A stretch of 63,856 bases of DNA from Sulfurovum sp. GTDB lineage: Bacteria > Campylobacterota > Campylobacteria > Campylobacterales > Sulfurovaceae. Location: contig JALUXB010000006.1 in NCBI GenBank assembly GCA_027019175.1, positions 1 through 63,856 of the forward strand, in the 5' to 3' direction. The translations under genes were made by a program, and so were the position numbers. Under the pieces are notes generated by a model. That model did no database searches. It had not been told where the DNA came from and saw nothing but the letters and a program-made list of their open reading frames with translations. Within the stretch, counting starts at the first letter, position 1; every line of letters begins with the position of its first letter. Shown one piece after another: positions 55,501 to 63,740 of the stretch.

Positions 55501-55867
55501 AAAAGATGTAGAAGCGGGAATCATTGCCGATGTGTTCGACATCCGTGATGTCTGGAAAGAGAACTTTTCAACCAATTCAGCACAAAAAGTCTGGGCTGCC
55601 AAATTTGCCGCCCGCCACCCCAATGTTGCCGTACTCGACCTAAGCAGCTTCAAGTGCGGCCACGATGCCCCCACCTATGCCATCATTGACAAGATTCTTG
55701 GTGCTTCACGCACCCCACACCTGCCCCTGCATGACATCGATGCCAACAAACCCGGCGGCTCTATCAAGATCCGTGTCAAAACCTTTGCCTACACACTCGA
55801 ACAATACGCGGAGGAATTAAAAATTAAAAGGGAAAAATTAAATTTAGCCCGAGGAGATTTCCAATGA
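52493..55867 (+). CDS. Acyl-CoA dehydratase activase (two BcrAD/BadFG ATPase domains plus DUF2229)
   Basis: A 1124-residue protein. ASKHA ATPase domain 1 spans ~1-260 (LGIDIGSTTVKYVL, ELGGQDAKII, NDKCASGTGATIEK). Domain 2 spans ~340-590 (FLGIDGGSTSSKAVL, DIGGQDIKVLF, NQCSAGNGTL). DUF2229 follows (~640-1100) with CRFCSINCSRTF, SCYPAKVAQSH and a CGHDAPTY end. Related activators use ATP to inject electrons through a 4Fe-4S cluster into 2-hydroxyacyl-CoA dehydratases. Four bases overlap the next gene. The last codons lie in an ATTAAAA-type heptamer array. Confidence 0.88.
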   Translation: MYALGIDIGSTTVKYVLCDKDFNIVAKAYTPHDTKQAPTLLKLLETLSQTHKEAYDNIGKVYITGSGASRIAPTLNARFVQEVNAVVLAVEHLHPDVRSVVELGGQDAKIIHFKESEDGKKTVLTSMNDKCASGTGATIEKCTMKVGMEPEEASKLAFSAQKLHHVAAKCGVFAETDIVNLVKTSVPANEIMNSLADAIVMQNLTVLTRGNTLMPKVLLLGGPNTYLPFLQECWRMRIAELWDERGIAYDKEKLEKLIIVPDNAQYYAALGAVIFGEGEANHDKCFSGLIALKTLVESSGAGESDTVDAPLVQSKADLEAFQKRYTIPPFIPPKPTSKTVCFLGIDGGSTSSKAVLVNEKGELMLKVYQLSKGNPIADTVELLQKIKAQDPESHYDIRGLGVTGYAADVLEGALRADANIIETIAHMKSAQAAFGTSVDVICDIGGQDIKVLFMENGMMKNFRLSNQCSAGNGTLLQSMAKQFGVPVEKYAEVAFEAKQAPRFNYGCAVFLDTDRVNFQKEGYTKEELFAGIAKVLPKNVWQYVVQAPNLAMLGRHFVLQGGTQYNQAALKAQVDYIRSQVPDATVDVHPHPGEAGAIGAALEALHSVNARGYATFVGLEEALQMTYTSRTDEETRCRFCSINCSRTFIDTQTPSGNSARYIAGFSCEDGTVESVDALKSLRASRKSLQESVPNLVRKEAEKLFAPLYTPNAKPTPEHHIEEQRVRVTLGGWGPTLRTTQKRPFQTSSAEDAAYRESLTIAIPKVLNVYSLAPFLRTYLEALGIQRHNILFSTFSNEDMYLEGAKYGSVDSCYPAKVAQSHVYQLLFAKKYAKKGIDYLWFPAVTHLPGYVTHSMGQTSCPIVSGTPKVVYSAFTKERNLFSEKNITFVDEALDFDNRALLKAQLFDIWGKRLRITKDESDWAAEEGWKALAQQDTQIMQEGRNILDEAEANGEVVILMLGRPYHSDPGLNHEVLDEFQSLGFKTLSMRAVPKEHNYLMRFFGKDVEAGIIADVFDIRDVWKENFSTNSAQKVWAAKFAARHPNVAVLDLSSFKCGHDAPTYAIIDKILGASRTPHLPLHDIDANKPGGSIKIRVKTFAYTLEQYAEELKIKREKLNLARGDFQ
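55816..55843. repeat. Heptanucleotide array ATTAAAA-type x4 in the activase 3' end
   Basis: ATTAAAA, ATTAAAA, GGGAAAA, ATTAAAT encode part of the C-terminal EELKIKREKLNL. The same 7-bp period recurs at five other places in the window. Confidence 0.5.
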
Positions 55868-57381
55868 GCCTCTCATGTAGCAACATAAAAACCCCCGACA
55901 ATAACGGTGATTTGCACTTTTTGCACCACACACCCCACCAGTGGCGCGAAGGTCCTACAGAAGCCATCGGGTACGCCCCCAAAGAGGAGACAGTTTTTCT
56001 CTCAGGAGGGCTGACACTTTTGCAGGACAAACTCATCGAAGCTGCACTCAACAGTCTCGGCACCACCTTCACTGCACTGCCAAACCCCGATTTTAAAGCA
56101 TTTCAGACAGGCAAGGCATTCGGTAACCGCGGACAGTGCAACCCTACGTACTTTACGGTAGGCAACCTTGTCCGATATCTGCAACATCTGCGTGACGAAA
56201 AAGGGCTCTCGACAGAAGAGATCATCCGAAAGTATATCTATATCACCGCAGGTGGCTGTGGCCCCTGCCGCTTTGGCATGTACATTACCGAATACAAAAA
56301 AGCCCTTGCCGATGCCGGGTTCGAAGGTTTCAGAATCACTTCATTCGACCACGAAAAAGGTATTTTTCAGGGTGATGAAATAGAGGAGCAAATGCTTGAC
56401 TATACGCCGACATTTTTCATTACACTTGCAAAAGCAGTCGTTATCGGCGACATCATCAACATGCTCGGCTACAAAATACGTCCCTATGAAGTGGAAAAAG
56501 GTACTACTGATGCCGCCCTTGCACAGTGTAGAGCAATCGTCGCAAACGCTTTTTTGAAGCACACAAGCCTTATAGCCGCAATGTGGCAGTGCAGAAAAGT
56601 ACTCTCTGCCGTCAAACTCGACCGTCTTCAGGTCAAACCAAAAGTGATGGTTATGGGGGAGTTCTGGGCGGCAATGACCGAAGGGGACGGAAACTACAAC
56701 CTTTACCGGTTTTTGGAAGCAGAAGGGGCAGAATGTATTCCCCAGCCTATCATCAACCGTCTGATGCTCAGTCTATGGGAAGCGGAGCAGTCGAACCTCA
56801 AACAGCAGCATCTTCCTGGAGAAAACAGACCGGCAGTCGACTTCTCCAGCCTCAAGAGCAGGCTGCTCATCAAAGCGGGAAAGGCAGCGGTCAAAACCCA
56901 CTTCACGCTCTATGCAAAAACAATCGGTCTGCACGACTATGACGTACCCGACATCGACAAGCTTGCCGAACTTGCCAAAGCGTACTATACCCTTGAGTGC
57001 AGCGGCGGCGAAGGGCATCTGGAAGTCGCACATCTCATCGAGGCGGTCAAACACAACCTCGCCCACCTGGTCATCTCCGTCAAGCCTTTTGGATGCATGC
57101 CAAGTTCAGCCGTAAGTGACGGAGTACAGTCACTGGTCACCGCCCGATATCCGCAGGCAAACTTCCTTAGCATCGAAACTTCCGGTGAAGGTGCGGCAAA
57201 CTTTTACAGCCGTGTACAGATGGCTCTTTTCAAGGCAAAACAGGCGGCAAAAGAGGAGTTTGAAGCTATCCGTAAAGATGAGAATATCCCTGCCAAGGTA
57301 AACAACTATCTTTACCAGCCGACGAATGACAAAATCGGTACAGCCGCAGCACTATTGCAAAGTATTTCCGTTCTAAAGTAA
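55864..57381 (+). CDS. 2-hydroxyacyl-CoA dehydratase-like (HgdB/double-cubane type) protein
   Basis: A 505-residue protein partner of the activase. Conserved cysteines lie in NRGQCNPTYF, AGGCGPCRFGMY and VKPFGCMPSS, matching the HgdB/HgdC-associated family with Fe-S ligands. The well-known members dehydrate 2-hydroxyacyl-CoA; double-cubane members reduce small molecules. The substrate in a sulfur oxidiser is unknown. AGGAGATTTCC before the ATG is inside the activase end. Confidence 0.8.
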   Translation: MSLSCSNIKTPDNNGDLHFLHHTPHQWREGPTEAIGYAPKEETVFLSGGLTLLQDKLIEAALNSLGTTFTALPNPDFKAFQTGKAFGNRGQCNPTYFTVGNLVRYLQHLRDEKGLSTEEIIRKYIYITAGGCGPCRFGMYITEYKKALADAGFEGFRITSFDHEKGIFQGDEIEEQMLDYTPTFFITLAKAVVIGDIINMLGYKIRPYEVEKGTTDAALAQCRAIVANAFLKHTSLIAAMWQCRKVLSAVKLDRLQVKPKVMVMGEFWAAMTEGDGNYNLYRFLEAEGAECIPQPIINRLMLSLWEAEQSNLKQQHLPGENRPAVDFSSLKSRLLIKAGKAAVKTHFTLYAKTIGLHDYDVPDIDKLAELAKAYYTLECSGGEGHLEVAHLIEAVKHNLAHLVISVKPFGCMPSSAVSDGVQSLVTARYPQANFLSIETSGEGAANFYSRVQMALFKAKQAAKEEFEAIRKDENIPAKVNNYLYQPTNDKIGTAAALLQSISVLK

Positions 57382-57413
57382 AAAGATTATCCTCTCCTCT
57401 AAGAAAAAGTCCT

Positions 57414-57419
57414 TATAAT
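57414..57419 (+). promoter_or_regulatory. -10 box of the diguanylate cyclase gene
   Basis: TATAAT in CCTTATAATAGGG, about 28 nt before the start. AGGAGG follows before the GTG. Confidence 0.5.
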
Positions 57420-57446
57420 AGGGAAAAGCGCTAAAAGGAGGAGACT

Positions 57447-58379
57447 GTGTATGTGTGCATATTTTTGTTTTTTTTAATAGTCCTCCTTTTGGCTCTCTTT
57501 TATTACTACTATCAATCCTCTTTTGACCAGCATCTGCGTACTTTTATTGAATTCAACACTGATATTACCGTTATTACCGACCGTATCTATATCATTGCGA
57601 TGAATCAGGCCGGATTACGGTTTTTTGAAAAAAAAGATTTAAAAGCACTTCTTTCCAAAACACGCTATCTCAGTAAACTCATCAAGGAAGAAGTTTCCGA
57701 TGACAACCGTTACATCACCACCAAAACATGGGTAACCAAAGTAGATAGAGATCACCCTATCAAGGTTACTATTTCACGTCCGACCATCAACCAGACGTTC
57801 ATGATGCGTGTAAGTAAAATCAATGCCAGACGCTATATGATTACCTTCCATAACATTTCAAAAGCACTTGCCGAAAAAAATGTGATGACACAAATTGCCG
57901 AAAAGGATGAGTTGACCAAAATTTACAATCGTAAAAAGTTTAACAGTATGCTTTCTGCAGCCATCAGGGAAGCAACAGTCTACGCCACTCCTTTCACCAT
58001 TATTCTTTTTGACATTGACCATTTTAAATCAGTCAATGATACCTATGGACACAATGTCGGAGACAAAGTGCTTATCCAAATAAGTGCATTGGTCAGGAAC
58101 CTTCTGAGGGGAGATGACCTGCTTGCACGGTGGGGAGGGGAAGAGTTTATTATTCTGTCACCTTCCACACGGGAAAACGATGCCTATGAACTTGCCAACC
58201 GCCTGCGTAAAGAGATCGAACTGTTTCCGTTCACACATGTCAAAAAGATGACATGCAGTTTTGGTGTAGCCGAGTTCTCAAGCAACGACACCGCTGCCGA
58301 ACTGATCCAAAAAGCAGACAAAGCGCTCTACAAAGCAAAGGTCTCAGGACGTAACAAAGTCAGGATTGCCCAAGATTAA
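57447..58379 (+). CDS. Membrane diguanylate cyclase (GGDEF)
   Basis: A 310-residue protein. One N-terminal helix (YVCIFLFFLIVLLLALFYY), a PAS-like region (~30-140), then a GGDEF domain with DELTKIYNRKKF, the metal Asp region FDIDHFKSVNDTYGH, and active-site RWGGEEF (GGEEF). It makes cyclic di-GMP. I see no RxxD inhibitory site at the expected place (LLARWGGEEF has RNLLRGDD five residues earlier, which may serve). A c-di-GMP-type riboswitch lies 20 kb away. Confidence 0.9.
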   Translation: MYVCIFLFFLIVLLLALFYYYYQSSFDQHLRTFIEFNTDITVITDRIYIIAMNQAGLRFFEKKDLKALLSKTRYLSKLIKEEVSDDNRYITTKTWVTKVDRDHPIKVTISRPTINQTFMMRVSKINARRYMITFHNISKALAEKNVMTQIAEKDELTKIYNRKKFNSMLSAAIREATVYATPFTIILFDIDHFKSVNDTYGHNVGDKVLIQISALVRNLLRGDDLLARWGGEEFIILSPSTRENDAYELANRLRKEIELFPFTHVKKMTCSFGVAEFSSNDTAAELIQKADKALYKAKVSGRNKVRIAQD

Positions 58380-59152
58380 CACTTTTTCGCCAAAATATGA
58401 ATATACCGTCCCATATTCCGGAAGGTAGGACGACGGCAATAGCGATACTCAACTTCCATCAACTCATCAAAGTTAGTATTTTGCAGCGCCTCTTTGCCCA
58501 TATAATCGTAAAACACACGGATGCCCGTTTGCACATCAATATCAAAACCGTTTGCTCCCAGCCACGCAATAAGCGTTTCCGGTGCCTGCGGATGGGGCGG
58601 TGTCAGGCGTTTGCCTCTCCCGTACCAACGGTTTTGCAAAATAGTTCCAAGCCTCCAGCTTCCCTGCATAACGTTACGGTAAATCAGAGAATGTTGGTTA
58701 AAAAAGAGTAAAGAAAGATGGCCCCCGGGTTTGACCCGGCCTGCAACCACACCCAACGTCTCCAGCGGCTTTGCCGTCCATTCTATGACGGCATGGTAGA
58801 GCACCAGATCCTGCAGCGGTAAAGAGGCGGCAACCTCCTGTGCAGGTGCTTTGTGAAAATCTGCCATACACCCTGCTTCGGCAAAGTGTGTCTGCGCCTT
58901 TTCAAGCATTTTGAAAGAGATGTCATTGCAGGTAAGCCGATGGCCTGCCTCGGCAAACCAGAGTGCCATCTGTCCCAGACCGCACCCGGCATCCCACACA
59001 TCAAGTTGAGAGCCATCGTGCAAATGCTGCAAATCTTCTTTTAACAGCTTCAAACGCCATTCTCCTTTGAATGAACCGTAAATAGACTTTTCGAACTTTT
59101 CGACAAAACCGTCAAAATTGTAATCGTATTTACCCCGTTCTTTTGCCATCAC
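58376..59152 (-). CDS. CmoM-like SAM-dependent tRNA methyltransferase
   Basis: A 258-residue class I methyltransferase. The N-terminus (NFDGFVEKFEKSIYGSFKGEWRL) resembles CmoM, followed by SAM motif VWDAGCGLGQMALWFAEAGH and a late YDYMGKEAL...EYRYCRRPTFRNMGRYIH end. CmoM makes 5-methoxycarbonylmethoxyuridine at tRNA position 34. It is the last gene after modC, overlapping it by 4 bp. Confidence 0.8.
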   Translation of the reverse strand: MMAKERGKYDYNFDGFVEKFEKSIYGSFKGEWRLKLLKEDLQHLHDGSQLDVWDAGCGLGQMALWFAEAGHRLTCNDISFKMLEKAQTHFAEAGCMADFHKAPAQEVAASLPLQDLVLYHAVIEWTAKPLETLGVVAGRVKPGGHLSLLFFNQHSLIYRNVMQGSWRLGTILQNRWYGRGKRLTPPHPQAPETLIAWLGANGFDIDVQTGIRVFYDYMGKEALQNTNFDELMEVEYRYCRRPTFRNMGRYIHILAKKC

Positions 59153-59814
59153 ACCTCTCCGTAAAGCCGATCAAGCATTGAAATCGGGTACTCTTTCATT
59201 CTACCGTCTTCTACAAACCACAGCCGTGTCGCCAATGCCTTGGCTTCACTCACGTCATGGCTTATCATCAGTGTCGTCATCCCAAAACGCTCATGCAGCG
59301 CTTTGATCTGCGTGCTGAGTTTTCTACGCATACGCGGATCGAGTGCAGAAAGCGGCTCATCCATCAGCAAGAGTTTTGGACGGCGCATCAGCGCCCGTGC
59401 AAGCGCTACCCGCTGCTTCTGCCCACCGCTGAGTGTCGTAACATTGCGTGTTGCTATTTTCCCGATCTCCATCATTTCAAGCAGCTCACCGGCCAATGCT
59501 TCATCTCTATTGACAAAAAGCAGATTTTCCTTGACATTCATATTGTCAAAAAGTGCATAATCCTGAAAAACAAACCCCACATTGCGCTGCTGTACGGGCA
59601 CTCTTTTTTTCTCTCCAAGCCAAGTCACACCGTCACAGACAATACGGCCGTTTGCGGCTTCAAGCCCGGCAAGAATACGCAGGAAGGTACTCTTTCCGGC
59701 ACCGCTCTCTCCCATGATAACAATAAAGTCTCCCCTGTCAACGTCAACATTGACAGAAAGTGTCATGAGACCGCTGCTGCCGTGCAGGTTTTTTTCAACA
59801 GAAATATTCAGCAT
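59149..59814 (-). CDS. modC: Molybdate ABC transporter ATPase ModC (short form)
   Basis: A 221-residue ATPase: Walker A GESGAGKST, Q loop FVFQDYALFDNM, signature LSGGQKQRVALARAL, Walker B LLLMDEPLSALD, and HDVSEA. It lacks the C-terminal TOBE domain; the TOBE domains are on the neighbouring ModE. It powers molybdate (or tungstate) import with ModA and ModB. Confidence 0.9.
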   Translation of the reverse strand: MLNISVEKNLHGSSGLMTLSVNVDVDRGDFIVIMGESGAGKSTFLRILAGLEAANGRIVCDGVTWLGEKKRVPVQQRNVGFVFQDYALFDNMNVKENLLFVNRDEALAGELLEMMEIGKIATRNVTTLSGGQKQRVALARALMRRPKLLLMDEPLSALDPRMRRKLSTQIKALHERFGMTTLMISHDVSEAKALATRLWFVEDGRMKEYPISMLDRLYGEV

Positions 59815-59815
59815 A

Positions 59816-60508
59816 CTATAGCATCCCTACATGCATCTTCTGGCGGTGATTGAAAAAGTATACCCCCAGCAGTACGGTAAAGCTGAATACAAGCAGCACG
59901 CCGGCATAAATGTTCGCCTGTGCATAATCCATCTCCTCAACCAGGTCGTAAATGGCCACCGATGCTACCCGTGTCTCATGAGGTATGTTCCCGCCCACCA
60001 TCAGTACAACACCAAATTCGCCTACCGTATGCGCGAAGGTAACAATCACCGCTGTCAAAAGCGAAGGTTTGATATTGGGAAGCGCTACTTTCCAAAGTGT
60101 AGTACGGGTATTTTTCCCTGCCAGATAGCTCGCTTCGATCATATGCGGATTGAGTGATTCAAAACCGCTCTGCAGCGGCTGTACCATAAACGGAAAGGAG
60201 TAAAAGCAGCTTGCAACTACCAGCCCGGTAAAGCTGAAGGCCAACTTGATGCCGAGTGCCTCTTCAAAAAAGTGCCCAAGCGGTGAATTGTGAGAGAGCA
60301 GCAGCAGCATATAGAATCCCAATACTGAGGGAGGTAGTACTATGGGCAGCGATGTAACCGCTTCAAGCACGGGTTTGAACCGTGAACGGCTCTGTGACAG
60401 AAACCAGGCAAAAGGAAGTGCAACAAAAAAAAGAATGGTTGCCGTCAACCCTGCCAGTTTGAACGAAAGCAGAAACGGTGCCCACTCTATCTGCTCCCAG
60501 AATGTCAT
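59816..60508 (-). CDS. modB: Molybdate ABC transporter permease ModB
   Basis: A 230-residue permease with five helices. The EAA-type loop appears in [21 protein letters not shown] (as family EAA-G motif), with [15 protein letters not shown] and [14 protein letters not shown]. It lies 1 bp from modC. Confidence 0.92.
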   Translation of the reverse strand: MTFWEQIEWAPFLLSFKLAGLTATILFFVALPFAWFLSQSRSRFKPVLEAVTSLPIVLPPSVLGFYMLLLLSHNSPLGHFFEEALGIKLAFSFTGLVVASCFYSFPFMVQPLQSGFESLNPHMIEASYLAGKNTRTTLWKVALPNIKPSLLTAVIVTFAHTVGEFGVVLMVGGNIPHETRVASVAIYDLVEEMDYAQANIYAGVLLVFSFTVLLGVYFFNHRQKMHVGML

Positions 60509-60517
60509 ATCCCACTC

Positions 60518-61282
60518 CTATTTTTCACTGTCAGGCACACTGAAACCGTACTGTTTCATGATTTGCTGCGCCTTTGGTGTCTGAAAAAAATCATAAAAAG
60601 CTTTTGCAAGCGGATTGTTCGTACCGTATTTGGTAATGCCGTATCCCTGCCTAAGCGGCTGGTGCAGACTGTCGTCAATCAGATAATAGGCGGCATGTGT
60701 ACTCTTGGCCACTGTAGGTGCAAGCACCAATGACAGTGCAATGATCCCGACATCGGCTGCCTTTATTTTAATAAAGTTTGCCGTTTGGGAAATGTTCTCC
60801 CCCAAAACGATTTTGGGTTTCAGTTTTGCATAGAGATACTTGCTCACCAGTGCCTGTTTTGCCTTTTCCCCATAAGGTGCATGTGTAGGATTGGCAATCG
60901 CAATCTTCTCAACCCAGGGAGCAGTAAGATTCTCAAAGCCTCTGGAAGCATTGAAATCATCACGCATACTCCATATGACCAGCCGTCCAATGGCATAGAG
61001 CTTCGGTTCCGTTACAATGTCGCCGTTTTTATATAGGGCTTGAACATAATCCATATTGGCCGAGAAGTAAAGATCGTACGGCGCGCCGTTCGCAACCTGT
61101 ACTTTTCCCTTTCCCGAAGAACCGTAGATCATGCGTACGCTGTCATGTGGGTGCATTTTCAAAAAATCCGCTTTGATCGTATCGAGCGCAAACTTCAGAT
61201 CACTTGCGGCAAAAACAGTCAATTCTCCCGCCTGCAGGCTGCTCCATACTATCAACATACCCAATATCACTTTTTTAAACAT
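60518..61282 (-). CDS. modA: Molybdate-binding protein ModA
   Basis: A 254-residue periplasmic binding protein with a signal peptide (ILGMLIVWSSLQA). Visible are VFAASDLKFALD, IYGSSGKGKVQV, PYDLYFSANMDYV and DVGIIALSLVLAP. It captures the oxyanion for ModBC. Confidence 0.94.
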   Translation of the reverse strand: MFKKVILGMLIVWSSLQAGELTVFAASDLKFALDTIKADFLKMHPHDSVRMIYGSSGKGKVQVANGAPYDLYFSANMDYVQALYKNGDIVTEPKLYAIGRLVIWSMRDDFNASRGFENLTAPWVEKIAIANPTHAPYGEKAKQALVSKYLYAKLKPKIVLGENISQTANFIKIKAADVGIIALSLVLAPTVAKSTHAAYYLIDDSLHQPLRQGYGITKYGTNNPLAKAFYDFFQTPKAQQIMKQYGFSVPDSEK

Positions 61283-61291
61283 CTTTACTCC

Positions 61292-62770
61292 TTAAAAGAG
61301 ATAATCCACTTCTGCACGCAATTCATCGTAGGAGGGATCCAGTTTATAGGCTCCCGGCTTTCCGGGGAACGGTGTATGGGTATCACCCCACACATGAGCG
61401 TAACGCACCTTCCAGTAAAACTGCTGTTTGGCACCAAATCCCTGCATCACTTCCAGTGTCGCCACATTGTTGTCTGCCGGTACAGATGCTTTTGCATCGT
61501 CAAAATCCTGATAGCCGTAGCTTCCCACAATTTTCATATCGTATTGCTTCCAATCATACCCTACTTTTCCGACATAGGTTTTGGTGTTGGCATCCCAGTT
61601 GTACTGTCCCATCAAACGGGTAAATCCACCGGTAGGAAAACCGCGCCAGGGTGCAATAATATCTCCTTTATCCGCGACACGTGTGTAGCCAAGATGTACT
61701 TTCCATGCATCATATTTTGCATCGAGCCGCACACCAAGCAGCCAGCTGTCAAGACTTTTAGGGTCTTTATACCCTGTGACAAGCAGCTTTTGGCTTGCAC
61801 CGCCAATCTCACCCGCACCGTTGTCAAACTGCTGCATATAGCGTATACCCGGCCTCCATGTCCAGCTACCGCTTTTAAACGTATAGTCAGCCTGAAGCAT
61901 TGCAAAAGAGAGCAGTTGGGGCACTGCTGTATAGTTGGCTGTCAGGGTAAGATTTTCGATACTGCGGTTCTCTACCTCTGCAATCCACAGCCTGTCTTTA
62001 ATACTTTTCGCCTCCAGCTTGGAAAGTGTCAATCCTTTGTGCATGCCGGCATCATCGTTTTGCGTATAGTAGGAATATGGCTCACCCTTCACATATCCTG
62101 TCGCAAGTACATGGTGAAAATGGCTGTGGTCACGCAGTTTTTGTCGGGTGATGTAGGCTGCCTTGAAAGTCGTATCCGGCAGATCATGTGTCGTTACTGT
62201 TACACCTTCAAAGGTATTGGGAATCATCTTGCCGTCATTGCTTTTGGTAAGGAAACTCTCGAAAATCTGCCGCCCTGCTTTCACATCGGTATGGCTGTAG
62301 CAGTACTCAAGATAGGCTTCTGCGAAGGTGGCAATATAGGTTTTTCCATCTGTCAGACGGTCATACCTGCTAAAGGTATCTTTCCCTGCTTTGTAAAGAT
62401 ACGCCTGGTCTCTTCCAAGACTGCCTATACCGTCTGTAAAATAAAACCCTGCCGTTGCGCCAAATCCATTATAGTAGGCTGTTTTATACGTCAGACTTCC
62501 TCCAACCCCTACGATCGTACTGTTTTTACGTACATTTTTCCCTTTAATCTGCAGCTCATGCCCCCATTTGTCCACAAAAAGATGTGTACGCAGCCTGCCG
62601 TACCACATCCCTTTGCTGAATATCTCCTTGACATTCGAAGCATCTCCGGGCTGCTTGTTGTAGACGTGAATCATATTGGGCTTGAGTGAATGCTTGAAAG
62701 GTGCTGTCGTCTGCGCCTGTGCAAAAAATGAGGCCACTGCCATACCAAGCCATCCATATTTTATTTTCAT
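61292..62770 (-). CDS. Outer-membrane porin (OprD-like) in the mod operon
   Basis: A 492-residue protein with a signal peptide (GWLGMAVASFFAQA) and alternating beta strands ending in aromatic VDYLF, as for outer-membrane barrels. The pattern resembles the Campylobacter/OprD-like porins (GRQIFESFLTKSNDGKMIPNTFEG). It lies between modE and modA with spacings of 2 and 9 bp, so it is co-expressed with molybdate transport and may pass molybdate or tungstate. Confidence 0.8.
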   Translation of the reverse strand: MKIKYGWLGMAVASFFAQAQTTAPFKHSLKPNMIHVYNKQPGDASNVKEIFSKGMWYGRLRTHLFVDKWGHELQIKGKNVRKNSTIVGVGGSLTYKTAYYNGFGATAGFYFTDGIGSLGRDQAYLYKAGKDTFSRYDRLTDGKTYIATFAEAYLEYCYSHTDVKAGRQIFESFLTKSNDGKMIPNTFEGVTVTTHDLPDTTFKAAYITRQKLRDHSHFHHVLATGYVKGEPYSYYTQNDDAGMHKGLTLSKLEAKSIKDRLWIAEVENRSIENLTLTANYTAVPQLLSFAMLQADYTFKSGSWTWRPGIRYMQQFDNGAGEIGGASQKLLVTGYKDPKSLDSWLLGVRLDAKYDAWKVHLGYTRVADKGDIIAPWRGFPTGGFTRLMGQYNWDANTKTYVGKVGYDWKQYDMKIVGSYGYQDFDDAKASVPADNNVATLEVMQGFGAKQQFYWKVRYAHVWGDTHTPFPGKPGAYKLDPSYDELRAEVDYLF

Positions 62771-62772
62771 CT

Positions 62773-63546
62773 TTACCTTCCTATCATAATATCTCTGGGC
62801 TTGATGCCAAGACGCACCTTGTCCCCAGTTTGCAGTGTCGTACTGTATATTGAAAACGGTACCACAGAGACAACCGTATCATGCCCGCCAATGTCTACTG
62901 TCAGCTTGATGTGCTTTGTATCTTTCTCAACCATGGTGATCACCCCTTCAAGCAGGTTGATCGGCTCTGCTTCATCAGGATGCACCACAAACACATTGGA
63001 AGATTTGCATACCGCTATCACACTGCTGCCAGCTTCAATATGAAGATCTTCAACTGCTTCGGCAGTGATATGTGAAAGCAACTGCTGAGTACCTTTCAAG
63101 CGCAGGGTAACTGCCGCATTTACACCATCTTGCTGTACCTGTGTTACCACTGCCTGTATCTGGTTACGCGCAGAGAGTTGAAGCCCAAGTCGTCCAATCG
63201 TGCCAAACGTACCCTCTTCCCCGTCCACCAAAGATGCCAGCCGTGCAATAAAACGGCTGTGCTCTTCTTCCAACAGTGCATAATGATTCAAGAGCCGTTT
63301 TCCGTATGCGGTCAAGACGGTACCGCCTCCCTCTCTGCCTCCGGTCTCCCTGTTTACAATGGGTTCCGGAGAGAGCGCATTCATCGCATCGACCGCTTCC
63401 CATGCACTCTTGTAGCTCATCGGTACCGCCTTGGCCGCCTTGGAGATGGAGCCATGTTCATCAATGGCATGCAGCAGCCGTATCCGCTTCTCAAGCAAAA
63501 ACGGTTTCCCAAACATTTCCAAAGAGAGTGTCGAAGCAAGCTCCAT
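62773..63546 (-). CDS. modE: ModE molybdate-responsive regulator
   Basis: A 257-residue protein: N-terminal winged helix (LLHAIDEHGSISKAAKAVPMSYKSAWEAVDAMN, residues ~20-52) and two C-terminal TOBE/Mop domains (LQLSARNQIQAVV ~120, LTAEAVEDLHIEAG, then HIKLTVDIGGHDTVV and GIKPRDIMIG). It binds molybdate and represses mod genes. The start at 63546 follows AAGGA. It is the first gene of the operon and probably controls itself. Confidence 0.9.
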   Translation of the reverse strand: MELASTLSLEMFGKPFLLEKRIRLLHAIDEHGSISKAAKAVPMSYKSAWEAVDAMNALSPEPIVNRETGGREGGGTVLTAYGKRLLNHYALLEEEHSRFIARLASLVDGEEGTFGTIGRLGLQLSARNQIQAVVTQVQQDGVNAAVTLRLKGTQQLLSHITAEAVEDLHIEAGSSVIAVCKSSNVFVVHPDEAEPINLLEGVITMVEKDTKHIKLTVDIGGHDTVVSVVPFSIYSTTLQTGDKVRLGIKPRDIMIGR

Positions 63547-63552
63547 AGCCTT

Positions 63553-63576
63553 CCTTATATACCATACTACATAACG
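63553..63576 (-). promoter_or_regulatory. ModE operator
   Basis: CGTTATGTA-GTATGG-TATATAAGG on the minus strand matches the known ModE box CGTTATATA-N6-TATATAACG in 16 of 18 arm positions. It lies downstream of the modE -10 and overlaps the ribosome binding site, a good repression position. Confidence 0.75.
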
Positions 63577-63589
63577 ATGAAATCCTACC

Positions 63590-63595
63590 ATTATA
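63590..63595 (-). promoter_or_regulatory. -10 box of the mod operon
   Basis: TATAAT in GGTATATAATGG; predicted start near 63583, just upstream of the ModE operator. Confidence 0.55.
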
Positions 63596-63615
63596 TACCT
63601 TAAGATACAACGCTC

Positions 63616-63644
63616 TTGACAAAGTCATCCAAACGTGATATTAT
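63616..63644 (+). promoter_or_regulatory. Sigma-70 promoter upstream of ssrA
   Basis: TTGACA at 63616-63621, 17-nt spacer, TATTAT at 63639-63644. The start would be near 63651, giving a ~90-nt leader before mature tmRNA, to be trimmed by processing. A nearer promoter cannot be excluded. Confidence 0.6.
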
Positions 63645-63740
63645 CCGCCCAGTTGAGTAAACAGAGGTATTGCACAACAATACCTACCATAACTCTTCAT
63701 TATTAATCCTTCACTTCAAAATGTACAGTATTTTGAGTAT

